Part shown: piece after piece, positions 42,646-54,216 of the stretch
How the letters are laid out: each line of letters starts with the position of its first letter
How positions within the stretch are numbered: the stretch's first letter is position 1
Source: Leuconostoc lactis
Lineage (GTDB): Bacteria; Bacillota; Bacilli; Lactobacillales; Lactobacillaceae
Assembly: GCF_007954625.1 (NCBI RefSeq)
Contig: NZ_CP042423.1
Span: forward strand, 12,279-76,278
Direction of reading: 5' to 3'
Length of the DNA stretch: 64,000 bases
The notes under the pieces: generated by a model
Database searches by the model: none
Told to the model about the DNA's origin: nothing
What the model saw: only the letters and a program-made list of their open reading frames with translations
Translations under genes and position numbers: made by a program

Positions 42646-44621
42646 TACAGATCACGCTCCCCATAAAAGCTTTTATTAAGGCAATATCACTCTCAGACAT
42701 CAGCTCTTGTACATCACGATCGTCCATATCACTGTACGCATAATACAACTGATTCTTATCAATGACCTTGACTATCAGCTGCTTTTTATCAGCCAATGAC
42801 ATTGATGGTATTCAGGATCTTGCAGGACTTTTCAACATCGACTCGGAAATCAAAATCAGCGCCACCTTCAATCATGCGATGAACAACATCTTCTAATTGC
42901 TTCGTCGTTTCGGCCTGTTGGACATCTTTGAGATAACCTTGGTTCTTTTCATTATTCAGCATAGACAAATGATCGCCGCCTTGCCAATAACGTCTTTAGA
43001 GATGCCCGTTGTATCACCATTAATAACATTAACTAACCTTTTTTTCAGTTTATACACTTGTTCATCAATCTGTTCAACTGTTATAAATCGTCTGTTCATT
43101 TTAGTGCTGTTGCTGCTGTAGAACCGGATCCACCAAAGAAATCTAACACAATATCGTTTCAGAAGAATATCTTTGAATAATCTCTTTAGCATTTTTTCAG
43201 GCTTTTTCCCACTTCTCATTTCTACACCACCTTCGTGGCGAATATTTCCAAATGCTCCTGCCATATCAATAATCCTCAAGTGGTTTTAATTTTGTTGTAA
43301 CTAAACCGCTTTGTACTGCACTTGGAACTCCTTGGAAATACTTACCTTTCGTTGCACCGACCTTTTGAGGACCAGTAAAATACCTATATTTATTTCCATC
43401 ATCACCAATACCCCATACTCTATAAACAACACCATAACCATCTTCGTTGTATCTTCCGGTTAGGTAATCTCTAAAAAACGTCCTGAAGAATTTCCATCTA
43501 AATTGTTCCTGTGGCCCAACTTCTTTTAACCGTGTATGTTCGCTGTCTCTTTTTTAAACTTATTTGATTTTTTAAAGATATCAACTCTCTTACCGCAAGT
43601 TCTATGGTTTTAAAAGGTGATTCCAGCTCATCAAATGAATAAATAAATTGGTATAGTTATAATCTTCTTGACTTTTGAAAGGATGCACTACTGATGCATT
43701 ATTCTTTTTGTAATAGTGAATTTGCTCAATTTGTTTGTGATAATCCATATCCGATTTTATGTTTTGTCTGCATATCTCACCATATATATTGTGGTAAACA
43801 TTTCAGAAATTTCTACCAAAAATTGAATCCATTAATACTTTAAGATAAGGACCTTCTGAATCATCGATATGAACTGCTATGACGCCCTCATCAGTTAGTA
43901 ATTCTCTAGCTATTTCTAGCCTGCTTTTAATAAATGTCAACCAGGTCGAATGATTAAATTGATCATTATTACGAAAAGAGTCTGATCCAGTATTATATGG
44001 CGGATCTAAATAAATTAGTTTAACCCTGCCAGCATAAACGTCTTTTATACTATGCAAAGCAATCAAGTTATTTCCTTTGACAATCAATTTTCGTCATCAA
44101 ATTATCAGTTGATGTACCGTCTAAATTTTCTTGATTATACTTAGTAGCATTAACAAATATTTTAGTTCCAATATTGATCAATTTCAGCCTTAGCTATCGT
44201 TTCATGAAAAAAAAGTTCATCAGCATCTTGTTGATCTTCTTTGTCATACCAGCTTTAAAACGGTATCTTTGAAGGGAAAATCTAGCACAACATCAGCAGT
44301 CTCATCAATAAACTTACCGCCAGCAGTAAGGCCATTTTATTCTCAAATTTTGTATAGCTATCTTGCCAGTATTCTTTATACGTAAACATTCAATAAACTG
44401 GTTTAGCTTAAACAGTTCTACACTTTATCATCTATAACAATTGACTCCGTATAGGTGTCATGAATTAGTTGATTAGCTAGTAATGCCTTCATCAACATAG
44501 GTGTGTACGCATCAGGTCTTCTATTACTTTATGCGCTTTTAAAGTGCCTTTATCTGAAAAATATGTGTTGCCAAATCTTTCAAAATGGACTTGTTGTCTC
44601 CATAATTTTTGAATCAATCAT
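42645..44621 (-). pseudogene. mod: Broken copy of type III mod
   Basis: Counterpart of 27174-29183, about 33 bases shorter. DPPYNTGSDSF is preserved (about 43990) but the AdoMet motif region and target recognition region are broken by single-base deletions. Overlap with the res copy is retained. Confidence 0.85.
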
Positions 44622-45132
44622 TTTTTGCCCTCGTTTTTTAAATTGCCACCACTTTTTAGGTTTAGGCTTGGCTCTACTGTTCTGTTTCACTTGTTTGGTG
44701 CTGACGTCATCTTTTTCACCATCATCATGCGGCCATCGTTAAAGCTTTCAAGTCCTTGATTTCTGCTTTGTATTCCTCTAGCAGCTTTTTGTCTTGCAAG
44801 GCTAACCGTTGTTGCTGGTCTAGTAAGTTTTGCTTTCTATTTGCGAATCTTTATTTCTATGCTTATCCTTAACTGAATTTTAACTCTATCTTAATTCATC
44901 AAGTTCACTTTTTGTTGTGCACTATCCTCTTTTTCGTTGTCATTTGTCTGTTGTTGACTTTGATCTGTTTGTCGACTTCGACCTTATAATGCTGTTCTTC
45001 TAAGATAACAACATATACCTTTTGTTTGTTTGCCTTGTTTTGTTTGTCACGACTTTATATGATATTGTATTGCCTGTTTGAAACACCTAACTCCTCAGCG
45101 AGTTCTCGAATTGTTTTTAAATTTTCACTCAT
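44622..45132 (-). pseudogene. Chimeric DUF536 gene blending both backbones
   Basis: Its downstream end (44622-44660) matches the second backbone (CCCTCGTTTTTTAAATTGCC), while from about 44700 it follows the first backbone (CATCATCATGCGG, then TTTCAAGTCCTTGATTTC). Between 44870 and 45010 the sequence matches neither well. This looks like a mixed consensus of two paralogues, with many frame breaks. Confidence 0.75.
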
Positions 45133-46276
45133 GATCTATATCCTGCCTTTTAACGATTGGTAGATACTGTTCAATCGATTTTTTAAGATACTTAGCAATA
45201 TTCTTTTCGAATAGTCATCTTGTTTATCTCTGATATAGGCTAAGTGTTCTTTCACGCCCTTTAAACCACGTAATTCTTTTAATTCGTCATAAAGTGGATA
45301 TACATTTTTCTGTAACCCTGACAAAATAGTCGTATCCGTTAAATCAATATATGACAATAAAAACTGCTCCATAAGTAACTTTGTGTAGGGACTTTTTATT
45401 GCCTTAACAGTCAACATATCTTCTGTTTCTTCTTGACGAATCTTGCCTCGATATAAACGGGATCATCCTGTTTATAACTACTATCAGCCGCAACTTGTTT
45501 TTTAGTAATGTGAAAGACAATGCTATCAATGCTGCGTCCTTTTTTAACTTTCTCGTGCGTCACGTTAAAAGTTGTATGAGCATTGATTTCTTTTAAAGAG
45601 TTTTCAAGATATAGCTCTCAAACCTATCAAACCTCTGGTACTCATTAACAGTATCAGTCATTTCTCGCAACTCTCGAATGCCGATTTTGGGATTACGATA
45701 GCTTTCTACTTGTTCTTTTCGTCGTCCACCTTTAACGCTGTAGTGATCATATTGGTTGTAATTCATTGATAACCAGCGATACAAAATAATTGCATACTTA
45801 CTATTCAATTCTGCAATATCTGACAAGGCATGTTGGGTGAAATTGGTTTTGAGCTTGATTAAGTAAGGCATGATTTCACGATGAAATTCAATTTTTACTT
45901 CGTCACTATAATCCGTCCATTCCACATAAGGGATTGGCACAATACTAACAAACTTAAACCCTTTATCTTGTTCTTTTTTAATCTGAAAAAAAGCTTGTTT
46001 CTGCATTTTTTCAATCGCTTGTTTAAAGCGACTGTTCTTATCATTATCATTGACTTTAAAAAAAGCAAACATTTCTTGCTTTGATAAATACACTGTTTGA
46101 TCTTGAGGTGGATTGTCGGTATCAATTAAAGACACCGCTAGTTCAAACATTTTGAGGGGTGTTTTATCCATCTTGGCAATGGATGTGATTAAACTATTAT
46201 GTTCGACGACTTTTCGTTTTGATAACTCATTCAAGGTGTGTACCTGCCTTGTCTTTGATTCTGGTATAATTGACAT
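45125..46276 (-). pseudogene. repB: repB copy with three single-base deletions
   Basis: Same gene as 6032-7186 (set A type). One base is missing at each of three homopolymers (TTTTTC to TTTTC, CCC to CC, TTTTT to TTTT), splitting it into 45593-46276, 45136-45417 and a middle part. Probably sequencing error. Confidence 0.85.
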
Positions 46277-46389
46277 ATAAATACGCTCCTTTGGGCGTGT
46301 TGTTGGATAAGCATAAAGAAAAACTTTTAGACGGGAATTTCTTTATGCTTTTATTGTATCACCATGTACCACAATTTATTTTTATCTTT

Positions 46390-46465
46390 GTGGGGTATAC
46401 ACAGTTTTTTTGTGGGGTATACACAGTTTTTTTGTGGGGTATACACAGTTTTTTTGTGGGGTATT
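46390..46465. other. Iterons, set A, copy
   Basis: Three 22-bp repeats and a partial fourth, as at 7300-7375. The leader dyad is at 46311-46348. Confidence 0.9.
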
Positions 46466-46776
46466 ATCCTGTTAAACCTTGATAATACTGACTTTATAAC
46501 TGCGCAAAAGAACAAAAGATTAAAATATAAAAGATAAACTTATAATAGGCTTCGCCTTTTTACTGAATTAATAAAAACAAAACAAAAAGAACACCGTTGT
46601 ACATAATGTTTGTCCAGAGTGTTCTTTTTGTTTGGAATTATTTTAAATGACGGATTACTGGTCATCTATCATAATTGCCACTTATTACGCCAATAGAGAC
46701 GTTTTAATTCGTTCAATGATTATTTCTACGTCACATGGCTAAAAACGTTTAGAACGGCAAATAAGCCGGTTTAGCG

Positions 46777-48012
46777 TTAGAGACTTGGTCCTTTAAAAAG
46801 ATCACGCGTTAATTCAATGATTCGATTAATCAATGCTTTAACTTGTTCGATACCGCGATCTAATCTACTAGGCGCTATTTTGGTGTCTGGATCTGCTCTA
46901 GCTGTCGTCAGTGTTTTTAACCATGACTGGGCTACTTTTTTATTTTTTGTAAGTTCTTCATGATCTAGCTTATAAAGGACATACCGAGCCTCCACATCCG
47001 TATGGGCTATCTTGTCGACACCATAATCATTTTTAAGCATGTCTCGCATGGCATAATCCAGCTGTTGCTGTTTTCGCTGTCGCTTCTGAAGCGCTTGATG
47101 CGTTTCTTTCAGGTTTTGATAGTCTGCTTGGACGTCTCCTAATTGCGCTTTGACTTGGCCTAATGTTTGCTTGAGTTCTTCCGTCTCATGCTGGCTTTGT
47201 AAGGTGGATTTCTTCATCGTGGCTAACACGTTTTTAAAGCGATCTAAGTCATCTGGCTTCAGCACCGTCTTACCAAAGAGGTTTTTAGATAAGGCTTGTT
47301 TAAACGCATCAATTTGTTTTTCGGCTAAGTCAACTTCCGTTAAGGCTTGATCCGTGATTTTAAGTACGGCCTGTTTAGCCCTAATATTGTCTTCAACGTC
47401 AGCTAGTTCGTTTTTTAAGGCGTTAAACTGATCATTGTATTTTTTGATTTCAGCGACATTCTCAAATGGTAAGGTTTTGTTATTTAAAATCCCTTGTTCA
47501 TAAAAGGGCAGCACCTTTTTTAAATGTTGATCTAAATCATCATGAAAGGTTTGTAAATCATGGCGTGTGAGTACTTCTTTAGCGGATACTTTATAACGTG
47601 ACTTTTTATCATCAAAAACGACGGGGACAAAGGCATAGTGCAAGTGAGGGGTTGTCTCGTCATAATGCACCACAGCGGCCACGGCATTTTCTTGACCATA
47701 ACGTGCATTAAGAAAATTGGTGGTTGCTTCAAAAAAGGCGCTCTGTTGCTCGTAGGGGGCTTCTGTGAGTTCTTCAGGTAAAGTGACTATCCACGTCGCT
47801 AACGCCTTCACATCGTCTCTTTTCATGCAATAAACGTTATTTAAACGCGCATTGAAGCGTGAAAGCATATCAGAACCATCCGCCATGAGATCTTGATTCA
47901 GATAGGATTTCGACCCATCAATTTCTTTGTTCGTGTGATGGTCGGTTTTACGTTCAAAGTGAACCGCTAAACCAGGGACTGCGCCACGGGTATTTTTCTT
48001 TAAATGCGCCAT
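46777..48012 (-). CDS. mob: MobV-family relaxase, copy
   Basis: Protein identical to the one from 7687-8922 (it carries the Ser variants of the first backbone, not the Ala/Thr variants of 23766-25001). This shows that this segment derives from the first backbone even though it follows an inverted copy of the second backbone's defence genes. Confidence 0.92.
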   Translation of the reverse strand: MAHLKKNTRGAVPGLAVHFERKTDHHTNKEIDGSKSYLNQDLMADGSDMLSRFNARLNNVYCMKRDDVKALATWIVTLPEELTEAPYEQQSAFFEATTNFLNARYGQENAVAAVVHYDETTPHLHYAFVPVVFDDKKSRYKVSAKEVLTRHDLQTFHDDLDQHLKKVLPFYEQGILNNKTLPFENVAEIKKYNDQFNALKNELADVEDNIRAKQAVLKITDQALTEVDLAEKQIDAFKQALSKNLFGKTVLKPDDLDRFKNVLATMKKSTLQSQHETEELKQTLGQVKAQLGDVQADYQNLKETHQALQKRQRKQQQLDYAMRDMLKNDYGVDKIAHTDVEARYVLYKLDHEELTKNKKVAQSWLKTLTTARADPDTKIAPSRLDRGIEQVKALINRIIELTRDLFKGPSL

Positions 48013-48435
48013 CAAAAATGCCTCCTCAAAAAGGGTTTTCCAAGACCAGTATAACACCGTTAAAAATCTGGTATAGCCTGTTATACCAAAATAATATTTT
48101 GGACAGGCTCTGCGAGGCACGTCATCGACAAGCGATGACAGTAGCGTTTCCCCTTCCTACTGGGGAAACTGCTATTTTTTAGCGCCTATTATCCGGCTAG
48201 AAAAACCTCCGGCGGGTCACGCCGTGACGGGGCAATTTATCATTGCAGGATCACCTTCAGTGAGAGCATTTCATGCAGAACGCTACCCGCGTGGGGCAAG
48301 CTGATGTCAGCTTAACCACATAAAAATAAGTTGAGATAGTATTGGTGTCTATCTCAACTTATTTTGAATGCTAATATAATTCTCCATCGTATTAATTTAA
48401 GTCTCAAAGGATTACCAATATTCCCTGTAAGCCAA

Positions 48436-48849
48436 CTACACGCTTTTTTTTGGTAGCAATTTTAATAAATCAACGCTGGTATGGATGATAACCAAGATTG
48501 TCAGAATGATATAAAAAGAATTATCTGAGGTGAGCTTGTTTTCAACCATCATATAAATTAATAACATGACGGCGCACAATAAGAAAATAATATTAAGGAT
48601 AGCATCCGCGATACCTGATACTTTCTTTTCAAGTAATATGTCTTTATAATTTTTATCTTCTCTAATCAGCTCGTCCAATGAAATACTGTATAAATCTGAA
48701 ATCATAATAATGTTAGAGATATCCGGATAACTTTTCCCACGTTCCCAATTAGATACTGCTTGATACGATACGTGTAAACTTTTAGCCATATCTTCTTGTG
48801 ACAGTTTTTTGTTTTCACGAATGATTTTTATTTTTTCACCTATTTGCAT
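48436..48849 (-). CDS. Xre-type HTH membrane protein, copy
   Basis: Same 137-residue protein as 9345-9758, intact. The upstream truncated small gene (48244-48318) has one extra G compared with 9153-9226. Confidence 0.78.
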   Translation of the reverse strand: MQIGEKIKIIRENKKLSQEDMAKSLHVSYQAVSNWERGKSYPDISNIIMISDLYSISLDELIREDKNYKDILLEKKVSGIADAILNIIFLLCAVMLLIYMMVENKLTSDNSFYIILTILVIIHTSVDLLKLLPKKSV

Positions 48850-48999
48850 ATGCCAAATTCCCACCATTTATAGTCTTTAATACAGAGCATAGCAAAGTTC
48901 AGGTTGATAAGTCACTAAAGTATTGCTTGAGTCTAATGATCTATGCTTTTTAGCTATAAAACATTAGCTATAACTACAACTGTAGTTATAGCTAATGAG

Positions 49000-49121
49000 T
49001 TTAACCAAAATCAATTTGATTCAACATAGTCTCACGGCTGGCTTGATCTAAGCCAAGGTAAGTTAACGTCATAGCTTCACTAGAATGATTCAGTAAGTGC
49101 ATGACTAAGCCAATATTATAA
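49000..49121 (-). pseudogene. Recombinase 3'-end fragment, copy
   Basis: As at 9909-10030, preceded by the same 36-bp palindrome (48962-48997). Confidence 0.7.
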
Positions 49122-49153
49122 TATTTTTACTTATTTAGAACTATTTCATAAAC

Positions 49154-49167
49154 TTGATGGACGTCAA
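49154..49167. promoter_or_regulatory. Fnr-type box upstream of metal ATPase, copy
   Basis: TTGATGGACGTCAA as at 10063-10076, with the 7-1-7 dyad at 49195-49209. Confidence 0.65.
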
Positions 49168-49226
49168 GTTTATATCTCCCAAAAGTTAATACACTTTAGT
49201 TGAACTAAAATTAAGGGAGAAATCAT

Positions 49227-51081
49227 ATGCAACATAATATTCTTAAACATAAAAATAAAATTACTAGTATCAGTGGCTTACTCATTGCTTTAGGACTAAT
49301 CGCACACTTTATTTTTGCCAATACAACAATTTCTAATAGTGCTTTTATTATAGCTTCGATATTAGGCGTTACCCCCATTTCTTTACAGGCTTATCAGGCT
49401 ATGAAAGTAAAAGTAGTAAGTATTGATGTTTTAGTAACGATAGCGGTCATTGGTGCTCTCTTTATTCAAAATTATGAAGAATCAGCAATTGTTACTTTTT
49501 TATTTTTATTTGGATCATATTTAGAACAACGAACACTTAACCAAACACGATCAGCTATTAAAGAGTTGACGGAAATGGCTCCAGAAACTGCTTTTAAGCA
49601 ATTGACAGGGGGGACAATTTGCAGAAGTAGATATTGATGAAGTAGAAGAAGGGGGACATTCTCCTAGTAAAGACTGGTGCCAAGATTCCCGTAGATGGTA
49701 GGGTAACCACTGGAAAAGGATATGTAAATGAGGCTAATATCACAGGTGAATCTTTACCTTTAAAGAAAGAAAAAGACGATGAAGTATTTGCCGGTACTAT
49801 TATGGACAACGGTACTATTCAAATAGTGGCTGATAGAGTAGGGGAAGATTCTACATTTGGAAAAATTATTGAGTTGGTAGAAGAAGCACAGGATTCTAAA
49901 TCAGAAGCAGAACGATTCATTGACCAGTTTTCTCGCTGGTATACACCTGCAGTACTTACAATTGGGCTGTTGGTTTGGGTATTAACCAAAGATACAGAAC
50001 TTGCGATTACCGTATTAGTACTTGGTTGCCCAGGAGCCTTGGTAATTGGTGTACCTGTGTCAAATGTTGCGGGGATAGGAAATGGCGCAAAAAATGGTGT
50101 TTTATTTAAAGGTTCTGAAGTGATTAGTCATTTTGCCAATGCAGATACAGTGTTATTCGATAAAACAGGTACCTTAACTGAAGGAAAGCCTGAAGTGAGC
50201 GATATTATTTATTATGGAAATAATCAGGAGGAGGATTTATCTCTATTGCTTTCAGTTGAAAGTGAGTCTGATCATCCATTAGCTGTCGCTATTGTAAATA
50301 AATTAGCACAATATAAAGTAAGGCCTATAGAAAATACACAGGTTGTAAAAGGTGGGGGGCGTAATTGCTCACGTAGATGGGCACGTTGTTTCAGTAGGAA
50401 ATAAAACCTTAATGAAACAAGAAAGTATACCGCTATCTGATGATGTTCTTAAAAAAATTGAATTATTTAGAAAGAACCGGTAATTCAATTGTATTAACGG
50501 CAGTTGATCATAAGTTAATCATGTTAATGGGTATCCGCGACAAAGTTCGACCAGGTGTTAAGCAGGACTTACAAAAATTAAAATCACTTGGTATTAAAAA
50601 TCTCATTGTATTATCAGGTGATAACCAAGGTACAGTTAATTCAGTTAAAAAGGAACTAGGTTTAACCGAAGCCCATGGTGATATGCTACCAGAGGACAAA
50701 CAAGCATTTCTAAAAAGACGACAGGACTCAGGTGAAATAGTTGTTTTTATCGGTGACGGCGTTAATGACAGTCCCTCTCTGGCTACTGCAGAGGTAGGTA
50801 TAGCTATGGGGAATGGAACAGATGTCGCAATTGAAAGTTCAGATATTGTTTTAATGAATTCTAACTTTAACCGCCTTCCTCATGCTTTAGGCCTAGCAAA
50901 AGTAACATATGCGAATATGCGACAAAATATTCTAATTGCTGTTGGCGTCGTGATAATACTATTGGTTAGTTTAATATTTAGTGAATGGATGTCTATGTCA
51001 ATTGGGATGTTGATTCATGAGGCCAGTATTTTAGTAGTTATTTTAAATGCAATGAGATTAAGAGGTTATCAATTAAGATAA
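49227..51081 (+). pseudogene. P1B-type metal ATPase, copy with different frameshifts
   Basis: Breaks at other positions than the 10136 copy: six G at 49608-49613 (five there), five G at 49651-49655 (four there) and an extra A near 50451. Here the run after NVA is four G, which restores IGNGAKNGVLFKGSEV across the site broken at 10978. Only the six-G run before the CGTAATTGC stretch is common to all copies. Comparison of copies thus rebuilds almost the entire reading frame. Confidence 0.85.
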
Positions 51082-51095
51082 TTGATCTATATCAA
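51082..51095. promoter_or_regulatory. Perfect Fnr-type box, copy
   Basis: TTGATCTATATCAA directly after the ATPase stop, with the -10 TATAAT at 51117-51122. Here the operon downstream is fully intact, so this is the natural arrangement of box, HMA gene, dps and regulator. Confidence 0.75.
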
Positions 51096-51144
51096 GTATC
51101 TTAAAAAGAATGGCCTATATAATTCATTTAAAGGAGTGATAGAT

Positions 51145-51381
51145 ATGACTAAAGCAACATTAAAATTAGAAACATTAACTTGTCCATCATGTTTACAAAA
51201 AATCGAACGTGGTTTAAAACAGACTGCTGGTGTAAAAAAAGATTCTGTAAAAGTACTTTTCAATGCGAGTAAGGTAAAAGTGGATTTTGATGAAAATCAG
51301 GTCAATTTGAATACAATTGAAAAAGCAATTGAAGACTTAGGATACCCAGTAATTAGTTCAAAAGTAAAGGAAGGTGCATAA
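51145..51381 (+). CDS. HMA-domain metal-binding protein, copy
   Basis: Same 78-residue CPSC protein as 32-268; here its promoter and Fnr-type box (51082) are visible upstream. Confidence 0.85.
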   Translation: MTKATLKLETLTCPSCLQKIERGLKQTAGVKKDSVKVLFNASKVKVDFDENQVNLNTIEKAIEDLGYPVISSKVKEGA

Positions 51382-51382
51382 A

Positions 51383-51934
51383 ATGACAACGGTAAATGAA
51401 AGGCAAGAAAAATTAGCTGCCGAACAAGCATATAAAGAACACATTCATCATACTAAGATTAATTCTGCAGCTGTTACAGATCATATACTTGCTAATATTC
51501 ATACATTACATGTAAAATTGCATCAATATCATTGGTATGTAAAAGGTAAAAATTTCTATGCATTGCATAATGTTTTTGAAAATTTATATAACGAAAATGA
51601 GGCATGGTTTGATAAAATTGCAGAACGTTTACTAGCTTCAGGATTTAAGCCAGCATCAACAACTACTGAATTCCAAGAATTTACAACGATTTCTGAAGAT
51701 TCTTCGGAAAAATATTACACTGCTGATGAGATGGTCCTACAGATAGTAGAAGATTTTAGATCTAATCGTGAATTTACTATTCGTGCAATTCGCTTAGCAC
51801 AGGAAGAAGAAAATGATGCTTTGGAAGATTCACTAATTAGTTATAAAGCTTATTTAGACGTAAATATTTGGCAACTTCAAGCATTTATTAATAAGGATGC
51901 CTTAGAAGACGATGACTATATAGATAACGATTAA
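51383..51934 (+). CDS. dps: Dps, intact copy
   Basis: Same as 270-821; the T run has five T, so the frame and the H50/H62/D77/E81 ferroxidase site are complete. Confidence 0.93.
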   Translation: MTTVNERQEKLAAEQAYKEHIHHTKINSAAVTDHILANIHTLHVKLHQYHWYVKGKNFYALHNVFENLYNENEAWFDKIAERLLASGFKPASTTTEFQEFTTISEDSSEKYYTADEMVLQIVEDFRSNREFTIRAIRLAQEEENDALEDSLISYKAYLDVNIWQLQAFINKDALEDDDYIDND

Positions 51935-51950
51935 TTAGGAGAAAAACGGT

Positions 51951-52643
51951 ATGGCATACCATAATCATCATAGTCATGTAGATTGTATACGTTTAGTGCC
52001 GATTTTCAATCATCTCAATGATGAACAAATGCATCTAATTGCTCAATCAGCGAATGAAGTACAATACGTAAAGAATGAGCTATTATTTGGGTTTGGTGAT
52101 AAAGATGACACATTATATATCATAAACAATGGACGTGTACGTATTTATAGCCTAAGTGAGTCTGGTCGTGAGCAAACCATACGTATCCTACATCCGGGTG
52201 ATTTTATGGGGGAAGTTGCTGTTTTACAGACTGAAGGTTATCATTCGAATTATGCTGAAGCAATATCGGAAACAAGTATTTGTAGGATTCATAAAAAGGA
52301 TTTAGATCAATATTTAGATCGCTATCCAGAAATCATGCGACGAATATTATCGGATATTACAAAACGGCTACAGTTATCAGAAAAACAAACTGTGCAAGTC
52401 AGTATTGAACCTGTTGAAGCTCGAATTATTGATTTTCTATCAGAAAATGTTGAAGATGAAAAAAACCATACTTATGTGACTTTACCCATGTCAAAAAAAG
52501 ATTTGGCTACTTACCTGGGGACAACTCCAGAAACAATAAGCCGTAAGTTCTCATCATTGGAAGAGAGAGGTCTAATTAAACGGCATACCCAAAAATGTGT
52601 TGAGATATTTGATTTAGATGAATTATTATTTGTATCAAGTTAA
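51951..52643 (+). CDS. Crp/Fnr-family regulator, copy
   Basis: Same as 838-1530, with ExxSR at 194-198 and Cys12/Cys111. Seen here behind its complete operon promoter. Confidence 0.88.
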   Translation: MAYHNHHSHVDCIRLVPIFNHLNDEQMHLIAQSANEVQYVKNELLFGFGDKDDTLYIINNGRVRIYSLSESGREQTIRILHPGDFMGEVAVLQTEGYHSNYAEAISETSICRIHKKDLDQYLDRYPEIMRRILSDITKRLQLSEKQTVQVSIEPVEARIIDFLSENVEDEKNHTYVTLPMSKKDLATYLGTTPETISRKFSSLEERGLIKRHTQKCVEIFDLDELLFVSS

Positions 52644-52687
52644 GTCGATTTATACTTAAAAATAAGGATATTGATTTGAATGCATAC

Positions 52688-52789
52688 CAAACATTAATTG
52701 CAGTCCAAGCAGCCATTGGTTGATATATCAATTTTTATAATCGCAATCGTATCTCAATTATCACTAAGTAACTGAATAAAAATAGTCCA
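52688..52789 (+). pseudogene. IS3-family 3' remnant, copy
   Basis: As at 1575-1676, ending in the same 18-bp IS terminus. Confidence 0.65.
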
Positions 52790-52815
52790 ATTATTCAGTA
52801 TGCTTTTGATGGAAT

Positions 52816-52946
52816 TATCCAAAATCAATTTGATCTAACATAGTCTCACGACTAGCTTGATCCAGACCAAGATAAGTAAGCGCCTGTTTTACGCATGGTG
52901 TGTGCCTAGCATAGTTGATACCTAATAGATCACCAACACGTGACAA
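52816..52946 (-). pseudogene. Internally deleted recombinase remnant, copy
   Basis: As at 1703-1833; the bidirectional terminator follows at 52979-53019. Confidence 0.7.
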
Positions 52947-53147
52947 GACCCGGGTTGACCCCAGAGCATAGGGCAGAAAATCCAGTAGCGAACGGTTTTT
53001 GTTCGTTACTGGATTTTTTGTCTTATGTGGCCGGGGTCAGGGTCGTCGGAGCGTATTTCAGAAGCCGAAGGGTGCTCAAAATAGCATAACTGCTCAACTA
53101 TACACATTCCAAAAAAGTCCCCCACCCAGCAGCAAGTCACTCACCCA

Positions 53148-54056
53148 TCACATCTTCCGCCAGACCTTCAGCATAATCAGCATCGCCACAATCAAGGCGA
53201 CAGAAATCCCCAAAGTCAGCATCCAAGCATATTGCATCCCGGCTAACGGGAGTTTCACGTTCATCCCATAGAATCCGGTAATGATCGTTGGCACAGCCAT
53301 GGTCAGTGACCAAATTGTCAAAAATTTCATTGTATCGTTCAGGTTGTTATTAGCAAGGCTGTTGAAGGTATGATCGATTCGGTCAACGACTTGGGTTTCA
53401 ATCTCAAACATCCGTTGGACCTGTTCTCCTTCAATGTGCACGTCTTCGAATAAATCAATTTTATCTTGGTCAGCACCGACACCAAAATGGGTCTTTGGCA
53501 AACGATCGAGTTCACTGAGATTGATTTGGACCGCGCTGGACAAAAAGGTCAACGTCTGTTGAAGATATGAAAGTGAAACCAAGTCACTGTTCTTCGTCTT
53601 CCGGTTCAACATTTTATCCAAATAGTTGCGTTTCTTGGTAATGGCGCGAGAAATTGGGATAAAGCTGTCAACAACTGTAAACAGTGTTTCCAGAATAAAT
53701 GCATCGACGCTCTTAACCTCGGGATTATCCAATGCCGAGTAAAGTGCCCTGTTGACTTCAGGTATGTCGCTTTGATTAAACGTGAATAAAACGCCCTTAT
53801 GGAGCAACATGCCAAATGGCTGGGTAATGTATCTCAGCGCATCTTTGTCGAGGGCATACGGCGCCAGAAAGATGAATAATTGGTCGTCCTCATTGATATC
53901 ATAAACATAATTAGTACTTTCATCATTATCAGTGACGTACTCAATAATATCTTCATCGATGCCATACTGATCTTCGAGGGTTGCCCGTTCTTCGGCATTG
54001 ATTTGAATCGTTTCAATCCATTTGGTTCCATTGATTGTCTTTTCGGGTTTGATCAT
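53148..54056 (-). CDS. corA: CorA-family divalent cation channel, copy
   Basis: Same 302-residue protein as 2035-2943 with the GMN signature. Confidence 0.92.
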   Translation of the reverse strand: MIKPEKTINGTKWIETIQINAEERATLEDQYGIDEDIIEYVTDNDESTNYVYDINEDDQLFIFLAPYALDKDALRYITQPFGMLLHKGVLFTFNQSDIPEVNRALYSALDNPEVKSVDAFILETLFTVVDSFIPISRAITKKRNYLDKMLNRKTKNSDLVSLSYLQQTLTFLSSAVQINLSELDRLPKTHFGVGADQDKIDLFEDVHIEGEQVQRMFEIETQVVDRIDHTFNSLANNNLNDTMKFLTIWSLTMAVPTIITGFYGMNVKLPLAGMQYAWMLTLGISVALIVAMLIMLKVWRKM

Positions 54057-54216
54057 TTAGTAATTCCCCTGTTAGTTATTGACCTCTATTCTAGACTAAA
54101 AGAAAAGAAGCTGCAGACAAATTTTTAAATTGTCAACGACTCCCAACTGCTAAACACTTTTATAAAGAATATGACGGAAACCTACTTATTTTTTATAAAG
54201 GTCTTTAAGAAGCTGT

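Larger units (their letters stand above)
38756..45130. repeat. Error-rich inverted copy of the defence block
   Basis: After a 75-base degraded copy of the 9200-9285 hairpin segment, the sequence is the reverse complement of about 33028 down to 27174, ending in a rep-linked DUF536 gene. Protein segments match exactly between breaks, but dozens of single-base deletions break every gene; substitutions are rare. That indel-dominated pattern fits unpolished long-read sequence better than mutation. Confidence 0.85.
45125..51113. repeat. Direct copy of 6032-12020
   Basis: Follows the first backbone at an offset of 39090-39093; the drift comes entirely from single-base homopolymer differences (for example near 45205, 45447, 45603, 48293, 49608, 49651 and 50451). 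It then runs into 51114, which is again position 1 of the 12-kb unit. Confidence 0.9.

Noticed and set aside
44503..44742. 79-codon plus-strand frame in the blended region
   Set aside because: Antisense to the mod/DUF536 junction and present only because of indels; no support as a gene.
38756..45130. A second functional type III RM and PHP-ATPase locus
   Set aside because: Every gene is broken several times by single-base deletions while sharing exact protein segments with the intact locus; treated as an artefactual or dead copy.
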